NCBI RefSeq assembly: GCF_030823405.1
Contig: NZ_JAUSXC010000001.1
Span: 248,001-312,000 of the forward strand
Length of the DNA stretch: 64,000 nt
From: Chryseobacterium ginsenosidimutans
GTDB lineage: Bacteria > Bacteroidota > Bacteroidia > Flavobacteriales > Weeksellaceae
Direction of reading: 5' to 3'
In this document: positions 9,761-19,642 of the stretch, one piece after another
Numbering within the stretch: the first letter of the stretch is position 1
Layout: each line of letters begins with the position of its first letter
The notes under the pieces: generated by a model
The model's database searches: none
Told to the model about the DNA's origin: nothing
What the model saw: only the letters and a program-made list of their open reading frames with translations
Translations under genes and position numbers: made by a program

Positions 9761-9794
9761 AAAAAAAGCCACCCTTAAAAAGGGTGGCTTTTTT
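9761..9794 (-). terminator. Intrinsic terminator of the rimP-nusA-infB operon
   Basis: A long perfect stem centred on GCCACCCTT/AAGGGTGGC with flanking A and T runs, loop of three bases, 18 bases after the infB stop codon. The symmetry would let it work in both directions, but the only gene ending here is infB. Confidence 0.9.
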
Positions 9795-9811
9795 CTATAT
9801 AAAAGTTTATC

Positions 9812-12800
9812 TTATTTCAACTTTTTCTTCACGGCAACTTCTTCATAAACTTCAAGAATATCACCTTGTTCGATATCATTATAACCTTTCAGGTTCAATC
9901 CGCATTCGTAACCTTTTGTTACTTCTTTTACATCATCTTTGAAACGTTTTAAACTTGCAAGCTCACCATCGAACTTCACAATACCGTCTCTCAATACTCT
10001 TACTTTTGAAGTTCTTGCAACTTTTCCTGAAAGAACCATACATCCGGCAATAGTACCTACTTTAGAGATTTTAAATACTTCTCTAATTTCAACACTACCG
10101 ATTACCTGTTCTTTAATTTCAGGAGAAAGCATACCTTCCATTGCTTCCTTCACCTCGTCAATTGCAGCATAGATTACAGAATAATGTCTGATTTCAATCT
10201 CTTCTCTATCCGCAAGATCTTTTGCATTAGCTCCAGCCCTTACGTTAAATCCAATAATAATTGCATCAGAAGCAGTTGCTAAGTTAACATCAGATTCAGT
10301 GATCTGTCCAACACCTTTATGAAGAATATTTACATTGATCTCAGGTGTAGATAATCTTTGTAATTGATCTGACAATGCTTCAACCGAACCATCAACATCA
10401 CCTTTTAAGATTATATTCAATTCTTTGAACTCACCTAATGCAATTCTTCTACCAAGTTCTTCAAGAGTTGTATGTTTCTTAGTTCTGATAGAAAGTTCTC
10501 TTTGAAGCTGCTCTCTCTTATTGGCAATAGTTTTAGCCTCACTTTCATCTTCATATACTTTAAACTTGTCCCCAGCTGTTGGAGCTCCGTCTAAACCTAA
10601 AATAGTTACAGGAATAGATGGACCTGCCTCTGTAAGATTTCTGCCTCTTTCATCAAGCATAGCTTTTACCTTACCGTGGTTTTTACCAGCAACAACATAA
10701 TCTCCAACTCTCAAGGTACCTGTCTGTACGAGCATCGTAGCAACATACCCTCTTCCTTTGTCTAATGAAGCTTCAATAACAACACCTTGAGCATTTCTTT
10801 CAGGATTAGCTTTTAAAACAAGCATTTCTGCCTGAAGTAAAACCTTTTCTAATAAAACATCCATATTGTTACCAAACTTAGCCGAAATTTCCTGCGCTTG
10901 AACATTACCTCCCCATTCTTCAACTAAAATATTCATTCCGGAAAGTTGTTGACGGATATTATCCGGGTTTGCACTTGGTCTGTCAACTTTATTGATTGCA
11001 ATAATCATTGGCACTCCTGCAGCTTGTGCGTGAGAAATTGCTTCTCTTGTTTGAGGCATCACATCATCATCTGCTGCAATTACAATAATTGCAATATCCG
11101 TAATTTGCGCACCCCTCGCTCTCATCGCCGTAAAGGCTTCGTGACCCGGTGTATCTAAGAATGTAATTCTCTGACCATTTTCCAACTTCACGTTATAAGC
11201 ACCAATATGCTGTGTAATACCTCCGGATTCTCCAGCGATTACGTTAGTTTTTCTGATGTAATCCAATAATGAAGTTTTACCGTGGTCAACGTGTCCCATT
11301 ACTGTTACAATCGGAGCTCTTGGTAATAGATCTTCTTCAGAATCAATAATTTCTTCTGCTTCGGATTCTCCAAGATCGGCATCAGAGAATTCAATTTTAT
11401 ATCCAAATTCGTCAGCTACCAACAATAAAGTATCAGCTTCCAATCTTTGGTTCATCGTAACCATTACACCTAATGAGAAACATGCAGAAATTACTTCTGT
11501 AGGAGAAACATTCATTAAACTTGCCAATTCACCAACAGTGATGAATTCGGTTACTTTTAATGTTCTGTCCTGCGCATCAATTTCCTGCTGACGCTCATCC
11601 TGTTCTCTACGGAAGCTTCTCTTATCTTTTCTGTGTTTAGCCGATTTAGATTTACCTCCTTTATTGGTTAATTTCTCAAGGGTTTCCTTGATTTGGTTTT
11701 TAACTTGTTCGTCTGTTAATTCAACAGGCATGGTTCTTTGTCCGGGTCTGTTGTTGTTACCAAAACGGTTTCCACCACCTTGTCCTGCGGGACGATTTTG
11801 TCCGCCTTGACCTGGAGGACGGTTTCCTTGAGGACCACCAGGACGGTTTTGACCACCTTGACCTGGAGGACGGTTTCCTTGAGGACCACCTTGGTTATTG
11901 TTTCCAAAACGGTTTCCTCCCTGAGCTTGTCCTTGACCTTGAGGACGGTTTTGTCCACCCTGACCTTGAGGACGGTTCTGTCCACCCTGGCCTCCTTGGT
12001 TATTGTTATTATTTCCGCCTTGCTGATTATTGTTTCCACCTGGTTGGTTATTACCTCCAGGTTTTTCAATTCTCTTTCTTTTCTTCTTAGCTCCTCCTTT
12101 AGGCGCAAATTGTGTTAAATCAATTTTCTCTCCAACGATTTTAGGACCGTCAAGTTTTTGATAAACAGTTTCAATTTTTTGAGACTCCTGTGGCTCGTCA
12201 ACAGTTGGCTTTTGCGGCTCAGCTTTTACCTCAGCAGGTTTAGCTACAGGCTGCTCAACAACTGGTTTTGGAACTTCTTTTACAGGCTCTGCTGCTACTG
12301 GTTTTTCAATAGGTTTTTCCTCTGCTTTTTTCTCCTCCACTTTAGGTTTATCTTTTTTAGTTGGTCTATTTCTAGATTCTATTTGAGATAAATCAATTTT
12401 ATCCAGAACCTTAAATTCCTGCTTTTCAGGAGTTGCTTTTACTTCCGATTCCGGTGTTGCTGGTACTACGATTTCTTCTTTCTTTTCTTCAACAACTGGT
12501 GCCGCAGGAGCAACCGGAACTTGTTCCACTTCAGGCTTTTTAGGCTCTAAGTCTATCTTGCCTAAAATCTTAGTTTCTGGTTTATTAGCTTTAGCTCTTA
12601 TTACTTCAGGTGTTTTCTTTTCTTCAATTTCCAGTTTTTCTTCCGGAACTTTAGTAATTACCACCTCATGGGATGCTTTACGTTGTTCGCCATCCTTGGC
12701 AAACTCAGCCTCCAATGCAGAATATGCCGCTTCTTCTAATTGAGCGTTAGGATTGCTTTCAACCTCGATACCCTTAGCCTGTAAAAATTCTACTAATCTG

Positions 12801-12853
12801 GACATCGAAATATTGAATTCCTTAACCGCTTTATTTAATCTTATTTTTGGCAT
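9812..12853 (-). CDS. infB: Translation initiation factor IF-2
   Basis: GTPase that brings initiator tRNA to the 30S subunit. It has 1013 residues. The N-terminus ([23 protein letters not shown]) is the IF2_N motif. Residues about 90-250 are Lys/Glu/Pro/Val-rich, and about 265-375 form a Gly/Asn/Gln/Pro/Arg low-complexity stretch with repeated GGQNRP and QGNRPPGQ units. The G domain follows with G1 [10 protein letters not shown]3 DTPGHEAF and G4 NKVD, then the C-terminal beta-barrel and IF-2 domains. It is the last gene of the conserved rimP-nusA-infB operon, 77 bases after nusA, and is followed by a strong terminator. Confidence 0.98.
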   Translation of the reverse strand: MPKIRLNKAVKEFNISMSRLVEFLQAKGIEVESNPNAQLEEAAYSALEAEFAKDGEQRKASHEVVITKVPEEKLEIEEKKTPEVIRAKANKPETKILGKIDLEPKKPEVEQVPVAPAAPVVEEKKEEIVVPATPESEVKATPEKQEFKVLDKIDLSQIESRNRPTKKDKPKVEEKKAEEKPIEKPVAAEPVKEVPKPVVEQPVAKPAEVKAEPQKPTVDEPQESQKIETVYQKLDGPKIVGEKIDLTQFAPKGGAKKKRKRIEKPGGNNQPGGNNNQQGGNNNNNQGGQGGQNRPQGQGGQNRPQGQGQAQGGNRFGNNNQGGPQGNRPPGQGGQNRPGGPQGNRPPGQGGQNRPAGQGGGNRFGNNNRPGQRTMPVELTDEQVKNQIKETLEKLTNKGGKSKSAKHRKDKRSFRREQDERQQEIDAQDRTLKVTEFITVGELASLMNVSPTEVISACFSLGVMVTMNQRLEADTLLLVADEFGYKIEFSDADLGESEAEEIIDSEEDLLPRAPIVTVMGHVDHGKTSLLDYIRKTNVIAGESGGITQHIGAYNVKLENGQRITFLDTPGHEAFTAMRARGAQITDIAIIVIAADDDVMPQTREAISHAQAAGVPMIIAINKVDRPSANPDNIRQQLSGMNILVEEWGGNVQAQEISAKFGNNMDVLLEKVLLQAEMLVLKANPERNAQGVVIEASLDKGRGYVATMLVQTGTLRVGDYVVAGKNHGKVKAMLDERGRNLTEAGPSIPVTILGLDGAPTAGDKFKVYEDESEAKTIANKREQLQRELSIRTKKHTTLEELGRRIALGEFKELNIILKGDVDGSVEALSDQLQRLSTPEINVNILHKGVGQITESDVNLATASDAIIIGFNVRAGANAKDLADREEIEIRHYSVIYAAIDEVKEAMEGMLSPEIKEQVIGSVEIREVFKISKVGTIAGCMVLSGKVARTSKVRVLRDGIVKFDGELASLKRFKDDVKEVTKGYECGLNLKGYNDIEQGDILEVYEEVAVKKKLK

Positions 12854-12930
12854 CTATATTATTTACTATTTTTTTAATTCTTAAAATTAAAGTATTTCTT
12901 TTTACTGTTTATTAAAATTTTATTAAAATC

Positions 12931-14166
12931 TTAATCTTCAAATTCTTCTCTTAAAATACGTTTTACGTCTTCAATAGTTTCCTCCTCAAGATCTACCATA
13001 TTTAATAGACTCTCAGTTTCTTTATCTAAAACCGATTTTGCAGTAGTAAGACCTACTTTTTTAAATTCATCCAAGATCCACTGCTCGATATCATCATTAA
13101 ATTCTCTCAAATCAACATCGTCATCTTCGCTAGCTTCTCTATATACATCAATTTCGTATCCTGACAACCAAGAAGCCAGTCTGATATTCTGTCCTTGCTT
13201 ACCGATTACTTTAGAAATCTCTTCAACCGGAGTATAAACCAATGCATAGTTTGCCTCCTCGTTGATATCAATTTTGTTAACTGTTACGTTTCCTAAAGCT
13301 CTCTTCACCAAGATCTCAGGGTTTTTCGACCACTGGATAACATCGATGTTTTCATTTTTCAACTCTCTTACAACGCCATGAATTCTTGAACCTTTCACGC
13401 CCACACAAGCTCCTACAGGATCAATTCTGTCGTCATAAGCATCTACTGCAATCTTTGCCTTCTCACCAGGAATTCTTACTACCTTTTTCAACATGATAGT
13501 ACCATCCTGAATTTCAGGAATCTCCAGCTCTAATAATTTCTCTAGGAATTTAGGTGCAGTTCTGGAAATAATAATCTGTGGTTTTGAACCTTTGAAATCT
13601 ACTGTTTCCACAATAGCTCTGATATTCTCACCCTTTTTAAAGAAATCCGACGGGATCTGATTTTCTTTAGGCAAAATGAATTCGTTTCCTTCATCATCCA
13701 GCAAGATCACATGTTTGTGACGGATGTGGTGGATTTCTCCTACCACAATCTCCCCGATTCTGTCTTTAAACTGCTCGTACAACATTGCATTGTTGTGCTC
13801 CTGCAGTTTAGTTGCTAAAATCTGTTTCAAAGTAAGGATATTTCTTCTTCCTAACTGAGCAACAGGAATTTCCATTGTAAAATCTTCTCCAACTTCAAAA
13901 GTAGGATCAATTTTCTTAGCTTCAGAGATCTCGATTTCCAAATCATCATCTTCAGACATTTCGTCGTCTACGATTGTTTTATTTAAAAAAATCTGAAAAT
14001 CTCCTTTATCAGGGTTTACAATCACATCAAAATGATCATCCGAATCATATCTTTTTCTCAAAAGTGTCTTCAGTGAATCCTCAATAATTGCCATAAGATC
14101 AATCTTACTGATCCCTTTTTCGTCTTTAAAATCACCAAAGGATTCAATCAACGCTATATTGTCCAT
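12931..14166 (-). CDS. nusA: Transcription termination/antitermination factor NusA
   Basis: RNA-polymerase-associated factor controlling pausing, termination and antitermination. The 411-residue length is normal for Bacteroidota, whose NusA lacks the proteobacterial C-terminal AR repeats. Visible parts are the N-terminal domain, an S1 domain (about residues 130-195, GEIVVGEIHHIRHKHVILL), and two KH domains including DRIDPVGACVGVKGSRI and EISKVIGKQGQNIRLAS. It lies 15 bases after rimP, in the standard operon order. The C-terminal end is strongly acidic. Confidence 0.97.
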   Translation of the reverse strand: MDNIALIESFGDFKDEKGISKIDLMAIIEDSLKTLLRKRYDSDDHFDVIVNPDKGDFQIFLNKTIVDDEMSEDDDLEIEISEAKKIDPTFEVGEDFTMEIPVAQLGRRNILTLKQILATKLQEHNNAMLYEQFKDRIGEIVVGEIHHIRHKHVILLDDEGNEFILPKENQIPSDFFKKGENIRAIVETVDFKGSKPQIIISRTAPKFLEKLLELEIPEIQDGTIMLKKVVRIPGEKAKIAVDAYDDRIDPVGACVGVKGSRIHGVVRELKNENIDVIQWSKNPEILVKRALGNVTVNKIDINEEANYALVYTPVEEISKVIGKQGQNIRLASWLSGYEIDVYREASEDDDVDLREFNDDIEQWILDEFKKVGLTTAKSVLDKETESLLNMVDLEEETIEDVKRILREEFED

Positions 14167-14181
14167 CTATTCTTTTTTCTT

Positions 14182-14649
14182 TTAAAATTTTATTGTTACT
14201 AATGCTTTTTTAATCTCAGAGTACGGAATTTCTTTTTCCTCCTCCACATCTACTTTACCTTTGCCTACCTCTTTTGGTTTGCGGTAACGCAGAATAAGCG
14301 TAATCTTTTCTTCATCTACTTTTGTCAATTCGCCTTCAATTTCGGTAGAGTCATTTAATAAAACATTAATTTCTCTTCCTGAATTTTTAGCAAACTGTCG
14401 CGGAGTTACAAGAGGCTCACTTAATCCCGCCGACATTACCTGTAGGCTAAAATCATGTTCCTCACGATCCATATTGAATTCTATCGCACGGCTTGCATCA
14501 AGGCAATCCTGCAAAGAAACTCCGTTGTCACCATCTAAAATCACCGTGATGTCATCCCCCGCAGAAAATTTTAAATCGATAAGAAATAAATCTTTTCTGG
14601 TTTCAAGGAATTCATTTAATAATTCTTCAATTTTTTTTCTAAACTCCAT
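14182..14649 (-). CDS. rimP: Ribosome maturation factor RimP
   Basis: Needed for 30S subunit maturation; cytoplasmic. It has 155 residues, the usual size. Family features are the N-terminal alpha/beta domain with the segment VSLQDCLDASRAIEF and the characteristic LQVMSAGLSEPL (the RimP 'EVSSPGLDRPL'-type motif), then a C-terminal SH3-like barrel (REINVLLNDSTEIEGELTKV). Start ATG 14649. It is first in the rimP-nusA-infB operon and carries a structured leader of about 75 bases. Confidence 0.95.
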   Translation of the reverse strand: MEFRKKIEELLNEFLETRKDLFLIDLKFSAGDDITVILDGDNGVSLQDCLDASRAIEFNMDREEHDFSLQVMSAGLSEPLVTPRQFAKNSGREINVLLNDSTEIEGELTKVDEEKITLILRYRKPKEVGKGKVDVEEEKEIPYSEIKKALVTIKF

Positions 14650-14666
14650 ACATTATGTAAAATCTT

Positions 14667-14725
14667 GATTTACCGTACGAAAAAAGGCTTTCTTCCGAAG
14701 GCCTTTCCATGTTATTCCGTAAATC
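14667..14725 (-). promoter_or_regulatory. Structured leader RNA of the rimP-nusA-infB operon, attenuator-like
   Basis: Between the predicted start of transcription (about 14725) and ATG 14649, the minus-strand RNA can pair GGATTTAC (14726-14719) with GTAAATC (14673-14667). Inside this, AAAGGC (14706-14701) pairs with GCCTTT (14688-14683) around CTTCGGAAGAAA and is followed by a continuing T run and CG. The inner hairpin plus T run looks like a terminator placed before the first gene, as expected for attenuation. No terminator function is proven. Confidence 0.4.
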
Positions 14726-14730
14726 CAATG

Positions 14731-14760
14731 CAAAGATACAAATTTTTATTAAAAAATCAA
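14731..14760 (-). promoter_or_regulatory. Promoter of the rimP-nusA-infB operon
   Basis: Minus strand: TTG (14760-14758), 19-base spacer, perfect -7 element TATCTTTG (14738-14731). This is one of the best matches in the window to the Bacteroidota consensus TTG-N19-21-TAnnTTTG. Confidence 0.68.
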
Positions 14761-14834
14761 AACATCTTATTATCAAGCGTATAAGTTAATTTTTATTTAC
14801 ATTAAATTAAAGGTCTTGGTGAAGGTATTTTTAT

Positions 14835-14842
14835 TATTTTTG
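14835..14842 (+). promoter_or_regulatory. -7 promoter element for ugd
   Basis: TATTTTTG matches TAnnTTTG perfectly and lies 23 bases before the TTG start of ugd. The nearest upstream TTG (14816-14818) is only 16 bases away, shorter than usual, so the -33 half is doubtful. Confidence 0.42.
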
Positions 14843-14865
14843 TCACTTAATTAAAAACATACATT

Positions 14866-16179
14866 TTGAATATTACTATTGTAGGAACAGGTTATGTGGG
14901 TCTAGTTACAGGAACTACTCTGGCAGAACTTGGCAATTCAGTATACTGTGTAGATATTGATGAAAAAAAAGTAGAAGGCATGAAAAACGGCGTAGTTCCT
15001 ATCTATGAGCCGAATCTTGAAGAAATGTTCCTAAGAAATATACACTCTCAAAGACTATTTTTCACCACCGATTTAAAAGAAGCATTGGATAAAAGTGAAG
15101 TTATTTATCTGGCTTTACCTACTCCACCTGGAGAAGATGGTTCTGCAGATCTTTCTTATGTATTGAAAGTAGCGAACGATATCGGAGAAATGATGACAGA
15201 ACATAAAGTTATCGTTAATAAAAGTACCGTTCCTGTAGGTACAGCTGAAAGAGTAAGTGAAGTAATTTCTTCAAAAACAGACATTTCTTTTGATGTAGTT
15301 TCTAATCCTGAATTTTTAAGAGAAGGTTTTGCCGTTGAAGACTCTATGAATCCGGCGAGAGTAGTCGTAGGATCGAGTTCTGATAAGGCTAAAAATATCA
15401 TGGCTAAAATTTATCAGCCATTTACCAATACGGGAATTCCTATTATTTTTATGGACGAAAAGTCGTCTGAACTTACAAAATATGCTGCCAACTCATTCTT
15501 AGCTGTAAAAATTACGTTTATGAATGAAATTGCCAACTATTGCGAAAAAGTAGGCACAGACGTAGATAAAGTAAGATTGGGGATGGGAAGTGATGACAGA
15601 ATCGGCCACAGATTCTTATTTCCTGGTATTGGATACGGAGGAAGCTGTTTCCCGAAAGATGTGAAAGCATTAATCAACTCAGGAAAGCAGGAAAATTTTA
15701 ATTTTCAGATCTTAGAAGCGACAGAAAGTGTAAATACTGCTCAAAAAGTAATCCTAGTTTCAGAAATTGAAAAATATTTCGGTGGAAACATTGAGGGGAA
15801 AACAATCGCCATGTGGGGATTGGCTTTCAAAGCAAATACAGATGATATCCGTGAAGCTTCTTCATTAGACAACATAGCATTACTTTTAGAGAAAGGAGCA
15901 AAAATCGTTGCTTATGATACCGTTGCAGAAAGTAATGTTCAAAAGGTACTTGGCTACAAAATTCAATATGCAAAAACCATGTATGAAGCATTGGAAAATG
16001 CAGACGCCTTATTTATAGCTACAGAATGGTCTGAATTTAAAAACCCGAACTTTGAATTAATGGCTCAGAAAATGAACAATAAAGTAATTTTCGACGGAAG
16101 AAACATGTATCCACTGGAAGTTCCTGAGCAAAACGGATTCTACTATAAAAGTATCGGACGTAAAACAATTATAAAATAA
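14866..16179 (+). CDS. ugd: UDP-glucose 6-dehydrogenase
   Basis: Oxidises UDP-glucose to UDP-glucuronate with two NAD+, giving an acidic sugar precursor for surface polysaccharide. It has 437 residues: an N-terminal Rossmann NAD site (ITIVGTGYVGLVTG), a central UDPG/GDP-mannose dehydrogenase domain (SNPEFLREGFAVEDSMNP), the catalytic cysteine C261 in GYGGSCFPKD, and a C-terminal UDP-binding domain. The start is TTG at 14866; the glycine motif begins at residue 7, so no later start is possible. First gene of the polysaccharide cluster, 4 bases before rfbB. Other UDP-sugar dehydrogenases of the same family (for example acting on UDP-ManNAc) cannot be wholly excluded. Confidence 0.9.
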   Translation: MNITIVGTGYVGLVTGTTLAELGNSVYCVDIDEKKVEGMKNGVVPIYEPNLEEMFLRNIHSQRLFFTTDLKEALDKSEVIYLALPTPPGEDGSADLSYVLKVANDIGEMMTEHKVIVNKSTVPVGTAERVSEVISSKTDISFDVVSNPEFLREGFAVEDSMNPARVVVGSSSDKAKNIMAKIYQPFTNTGIPIIFMDEKSSELTKYAANSFLAVKITFMNEIANYCEKVGTDVDKVRLGMGSDDRIGHRFLFPGIGYGGSCFPKDVKALINSGKQENFNFQILEATESVNTAQKVILVSEIEKYFGGNIEGKTIAMWGLAFKANTDDIREASSLDNIALLLEKGAKIVAYDTVAESNVQKVLGYKIQYAKTMYEALENADALFIATEWSEFKNPNFELMAQKMNNKVIFDGRNMYPLEVPEQNGFYYKSIGRKTIIK

Positions 16180-16183
16180 AAAG

Positions 16184-17263
16184 ATGAAAAATATAATTAT
16201 CACAGGAGGTGCCGGCTTTATTGGCTCTCACGTTGTAAGAGAATTTGTAAAAAATAATCCCGACACAACAATTATCAATCTTGATGCTCTCACTTATGCA
16301 GGGAATCTCGAAAACTTAAAGGACATTGAAAATGCGCCCAATTATGTTTTCGAAAAAGCAGACATCACAAAACCTGAAGAACTTAGAAAAGTTTTCGAAA
16401 AATACAATCCTGACGCTGTGGTTCATCTAGCTGCAGAAAGCCATGTTGACAGAAGCATCACAGATCCGATGGCATTTATTAACACCAATGTAAACGGAAC
16501 TGCTAATCTTCTGAATCTTTGTAAGGAATTCTGGACATTAAATCCTGATCATACTCACGGAAGATTTCCGGATGAGAAAAGAAAAAATCTTTTTTATCAC
16601 GTTTCTACAGACGAAGTCTACGGAAGTTTAGGCGAAACAGGATTCTTCTTAGAAACGACCGCTTACGATCCACAGTCTCCATATTCTGCTTCAAAAGCAG
16701 CTTCCGACCATTTGGTAAGAGCTTACGGAAACACCTATGGAATGCCGTTTATCGTTTCAAACTGTTCAAACAATTACGGACCGAATCATTTTCCTGAAAA
16801 ACTGATTCCTCTTTGCATATCAAACATTCTTAATGAAAAACCATTGCCCATTTACGGTGACGGAAAATATACAAGAGACTGGTTATTCGTAATCGATCAT
16901 GCCAAAGGAATTCATCAGATTTTTAATGAAGCTAAAACAGGAGAAACTTACAATATCGGAGGTTTCAACGAGTGGCAGAATATCGATTTGGTAAAAGAAT
17001 TAATCAAACAAATGGATGAAAAGCTGGGAAATCCTGAAGGTCATTCTGAAAAATTAATTACTTATGTCAAAGACAGGCCGGGTCACGACAAACGTTACGC
17101 AATTGATGCTACGAAACTGAATTCAGATCTTGGATGGAAACCCTCTGTAACTTTTGAAGAAGGCTTAGGAAAAACCATCGACTGGTATCTTGAAAACAAA
17201 GAATGGCTCGAACATGTGACAAGCGGAGACTATCAGAAATATTACGAAACACAATATAATTAA
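16184..17263 (+). CDS. rfbB: dTDP-glucose 4,6-dehydratase
   Basis: Converts dTDP-glucose to dTDP-4-keto-6-deoxyglucose, precursor of rhamnose and of amino-deoxy sugars. It has 359 residues and is an extended SDR with NAD site GGAGFIGSH (residues 8-16), the catalytic T142-D143-E144 of STDEVYG, and Y167xxxK171 (SPYSASK). The substrate-binding part (SNNYGPNHFPEKLIPL, YGDGKYTRDWLFVIDH) is well conserved. It sits between ugd and rfbA, interrupted by one small gene. rfbC and rfbD are absent from the window. Confidence 0.96.
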   Translation: MKNIIITGGAGFIGSHVVREFVKNNPDTTIINLDALTYAGNLENLKDIENAPNYVFEKADITKPEELRKVFEKYNPDAVVHLAAESHVDRSITDPMAFINTNVNGTANLLNLCKEFWTLNPDHTHGRFPDEKRKNLFYHVSTDEVYGSLGETGFFLETTAYDPQSPYSASKAASDHLVRAYGNTYGMPFIVSNCSNNYGPNHFPEKLIPLCISNILNEKPLPIYGDGKYTRDWLFVIDHAKGIHQIFNEAKTGETYNIGGFNEWQNIDLVKELIKQMDEKLGNPEGHSEKLITYVKDRPGHDKRYAIDATKLNSDLGWKPSVTFEEGLGKTIDWYLENKEWLEHVTSGDYQKYYETQYN

Positions 17264-17264
17264 T

Positions 17265-17708
17265 ATGAGGTTTTTTCTCATCCTTTTTGCATTTACAATT
17301 TCTTCTATTGCATTTTCACAAAGCCCTCCAGCTCCGTCAATGCCAAAAGCTAATCAGGAAATATTGATTGACGAGCTAATTTCTGTAAGTAACTATAAAG
17401 ATGCCTTAATGAATTATTCTAAAGTTTATCTTTGGGGAGAACAATACAAAGGTGGGAAAAGAAGATACGAAAATGAGGATATCAATACTGTTTTGGGAAA
17501 TTTTGACTTTGAAGCGTTCAAAAAAAGCTCAATTTATAATAGTTTTTCATTTATTTCAGAAAGAAAATTGAAAAATCTGATTGAATTTTACAAAGATAAT
17601 GACGGAAAAATAGATACCAAAAATAATACGCTTTTCATATCCGCTTCTATTACACATAATCTTCAGTATCAGTTAAATGCTGAAATAGAAAAACTTAAAA
17701 AAAATTAG
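17265..17708 (+). CDS. Small exported protein of unknown function
   Basis: 147 residues beginning with a clear signal peptide (FFLILFAFTISSIAFSQ). The mature part is hydrophilic with many Lys, Asn and Tyr; no family is recognised. ATG follows the rfbB stop after a single base, so translation is likely coupled to the dTDP-sugar genes, and rfbA starts 54 bases further. An exported protein between two cytoplasmic sugar-nucleotide enzymes is unusual; it could be a periplasmic accessory of polysaccharide assembly or an unrelated insertion. Confidence 0.72.
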   Translation: MRFFLILFAFTISSIAFSQSPPAPSMPKANQEILIDELISVSNYKDALMNYSKVYLWGEQYKGGKRRYENEDINTVLGNFDFEAFKKSSIYNSFSFISERKLKNLIEFYKDNDGKIDTKNNTLFISASITHNLQYQLNAEIEKLKKN

Positions 17709-17762
17709 AAATTTTGCAATGAATCATTTGAGAAATTCAAAAATTCTTATAAATACAAACAT

Positions 17763-18626
17763 ATGAAAGGAATAATATTAGCCGGAGGTTCCGGAACAAG
17801 ACTTTACCCTCTTACAATCGCCGTCAGTAAGCAATTAATGCCTGTTTACGACAAACCCATGATTTATTATCCGCTATCAACATTGTTGTTGGCAGGGATT
17901 AAAGATATTTTAATTATCACGACTCCGCACGATCAGGAAGGATTCGTTAAGCTTTTAGGCGACGGTTCACAAATCGGCTGTAATATCGAGTATATGGTAC
18001 AGCCAAGTCCGGACGGATTAGCACAGGCATTTATTTTAGGTGACAAATTCATTGGAGATGATTCTGCAGCATTGGTGTTGGGAGACAATATTTTCTACGG
18101 TTCCGAAATGGGAACTTTGCTTAAAAATAAGACAAATCCGGAAGGAGGTGTTGTTTTCGCATACCACGTTTCAGATCCTGAAAGATATGGAGTTGTAGAA
18201 TTTGACGATGATTTCAAAGCGGTTTCTATCGAAGAAAAGCCTTTAAAGCCTAAATCAAACTATGCAGTTCCTGGCCTTTATTTCTACGATAATGAAATAG
18301 TGGAAATTGCAAAAAACATTCAACCTTCTCCAAGAGGTGAACTCGAAATTACTGATGTAAATAATGTTTATCTTCAAAAAGGAAGACTTGAAGTAGGCGT
18401 TCTCGACAGAGGTACGGCGTGGCTGGATACAGGAACATTCGACTCTCTGAATGACGCATCTGAATTTGTAAGGGTAATTGAAAAAAGACAAGGCTTCAAA
18501 ATCGGATGTATTGAGGAAATTGCTTTCCGAAACAAATTCATTAATGAAGAAAAACTGCTCCAAACAGCTATTAAATATGGTAAAAGCGGTTACGGAGAAT
18601 ACCTGAAACAACTGTTAAGCAAATAA
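17763..18626 (+). CDS. rfbA: Glucose-1-phosphate thymidylyltransferase
   Basis: Makes dTDP-glucose from dTTP and glucose-1-phosphate, feeding RfbB. It has 287 residues, the normal length. The nucleotidyltransferase signature is at the N-terminus ([16 protein letters not shown], then [18 protein letters not shown]), with the metal site region [10 protein letters not shown] and the substrate region [11 protein letters not shown]. It is the last gene of the ugd-rfbB-rfbA group and is followed by a hairpin and a separate promoter-like site. Confidence 0.97.
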   Translation: MKGIILAGGSGTRLYPLTIAVSKQLMPVYDKPMIYYPLSTLLLAGIKDILIITTPHDQEGFVKLLGDGSQIGCNIEYMVQPSPDGLAQAFILGDKFIGDDSAALVLGDNIFYGSEMGTLLKNKTNPEGGVVFAYHVSDPERYGVVEFDDDFKAVSIEEKPLKPKSNYAVPGLYFYDNEIVEIAKNIQPSPRGELEITDVNNVYLQKGRLEVGVLDRGTAWLDTGTFDSLNDASEFVRVIEKRQGFKIGCIEEIAFRNKFINEEKLLQTAIKYGKSGYGEYLKQLLSK

Positions 18627-18647
18627 ATAACCTAACATCGATAAATT

Positions 18648-18681
18648 CAAAAACTATTGGCATTATGGTTGATAGTTTTTG
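18648..18681 (+). terminator. Possible terminator after rfbA
   Basis: A 10-bp stem CAAAAACTAT/ATAGTTTTTG with a 14-base loop lies 21 bases after the rfbA stop. The T run is part of the stem and the stem is AT-rich, so termination would be weak. Confidence 0.45.
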
Positions 18682-18778
18682 CCTGTAATAACAAATATTA
18701 ATATATTAGTTGTTAATTTTCCGTTTTATGTAAATAACATTTTACAATACATGAAATTAGGAATCAATTAATTATTTA

Positions 18779-18786
18779 TAAATTTG
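18779..18786 (+). promoter_or_regulatory. -7 promoter element before the ABC exporter genes
   Basis: TAAATTTG, perfect match to TAnnTTTG, 13 bases before the TTG start of the permease gene. No convincing TTG at the -33 distance. Together with the preceding hairpin it suggests a new transcription unit begins here. Confidence 0.45.
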
Positions 18787-18799
18787 AAAAAAATCTACC

Positions 18800-19642
18800 T
18801 TGAAAACCGTAGTATACACATCTGATAAAAAAACACATTTTTTCCAAGAGCTTAAATCAATTTACCGAGACATCAAATCATCTAATTTTTTAGCCTATCA
18901 AATGACTAAAAGAGATATCCAGTCTCAACACAGACAGTCTTTATTGGGTTTCTTTTGGATATTGGCTCCTGTAATTATAAACTCCCTGATCTGGTTATTT
19001 TTAAATGGCTCGGGAGTGGTAAATGTAAATATACCGGGAGGAATACCTTATCCTGTTTTTGTTATTCTGGGCACTACAATTTGGAATATCTTCGCTGAAG
19101 CTGTTCAAAGTCCGATCACTTCGGTAAATACCGGGAGAGCAATTATTTCTAAAATCAATTTCCCGAAGGAAGCACTATTAATGAAAGGGCTCTACACTCT
19201 CCTTTTCAATTTAGCCATAAAAATGATCCCTGTTGTTGCAATTCTGATAGTTTATCAGGTTGTACCTTCTTGGAACCTACTCCTTTTTCCTTTTTACCTT
19301 GTAGCCTTGACGATCTTCGCTTTTGCTATAGGGCTAATTATAACCCCTTTAGGACTAATATATACCGATATAAGCAAAGTGTTAATTACAGGAATTCCTT
19401 TTTTAATGTACATTACACCCGTTGTATATGCCGCTCCTAAAGTTGGCGTTTTTAAATTTTTGTTCAATCTGAACCCCTTAACCTATATAATTAATGATAC
19501 CCGAAATACATTGGTAGGAGTAGAAACGCAATCTCTGTTATTTACGGTCATTTTAACGGTTATCAGTTTTATTGTTTTATTAATTGGCTTAGTCATTTTC
19601 AGAAAATCAATGCCGATAGTTATTGAAAAAATTGCAGGGTAA
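18800..19642 (+). CDS. wzm: ABC-2 type polysaccharide exporter, membrane subunit (Wzm-like)
   Basis: Membrane half of an ABC exporter that moves finished lipid-linked O-antigen or capsule chains across the inner membrane. It has 280 residues with about six hydrophobic segments after an amphipathic N-terminus. The segment QMTKRDIQSQHRQSLLGFFW is typical of ABC-2 polysaccharide permeases, as is the late TPVVYAAP motif. The start is TTG 18800; the next ATG (residue 35) would remove the conserved N-terminal helix. It overlaps the ATPase gene by one base (TAATG). Confidence 0.92.
   Translation: MKTVVYTSDKKTHFFQELKSIYRDIKSSNFLAYQMTKRDIQSQHRQSLLGFFWILAPVIINSLIWLFLNGSGVVNVNIPGGIPYPVFVILGTTIWNIFAEAVQSPITSVNTGRAIISKINFPKEALLMKGLYTLLFNLAIKMIPVVAILIVYQVVPSWNLLLFPFYLVALTIFAFAIGLIITPLGLIYTDISKVLITGIPFLMYITPVVYAAPKVGVFKFLFNLNPLTYIINDTRNTLVGVETQSLLFTVILTVISFIVLLIGLVIFRKSMPIVIEKIAG

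Noticed and set aside
11716..12118. Long open frames in other registers (minus 11716-12108, plus 11738-12118) over the infB low-complexity region
   Set aside because: They come from the repetitive Gly/Gln/Asn codons and have repetitive, unnatural compositions; infB explains the DNA.
18255..18611. Minus-strand 118-codon frame inside rfbA
   Set aside because: A shadow of the conserved rfbA frame.
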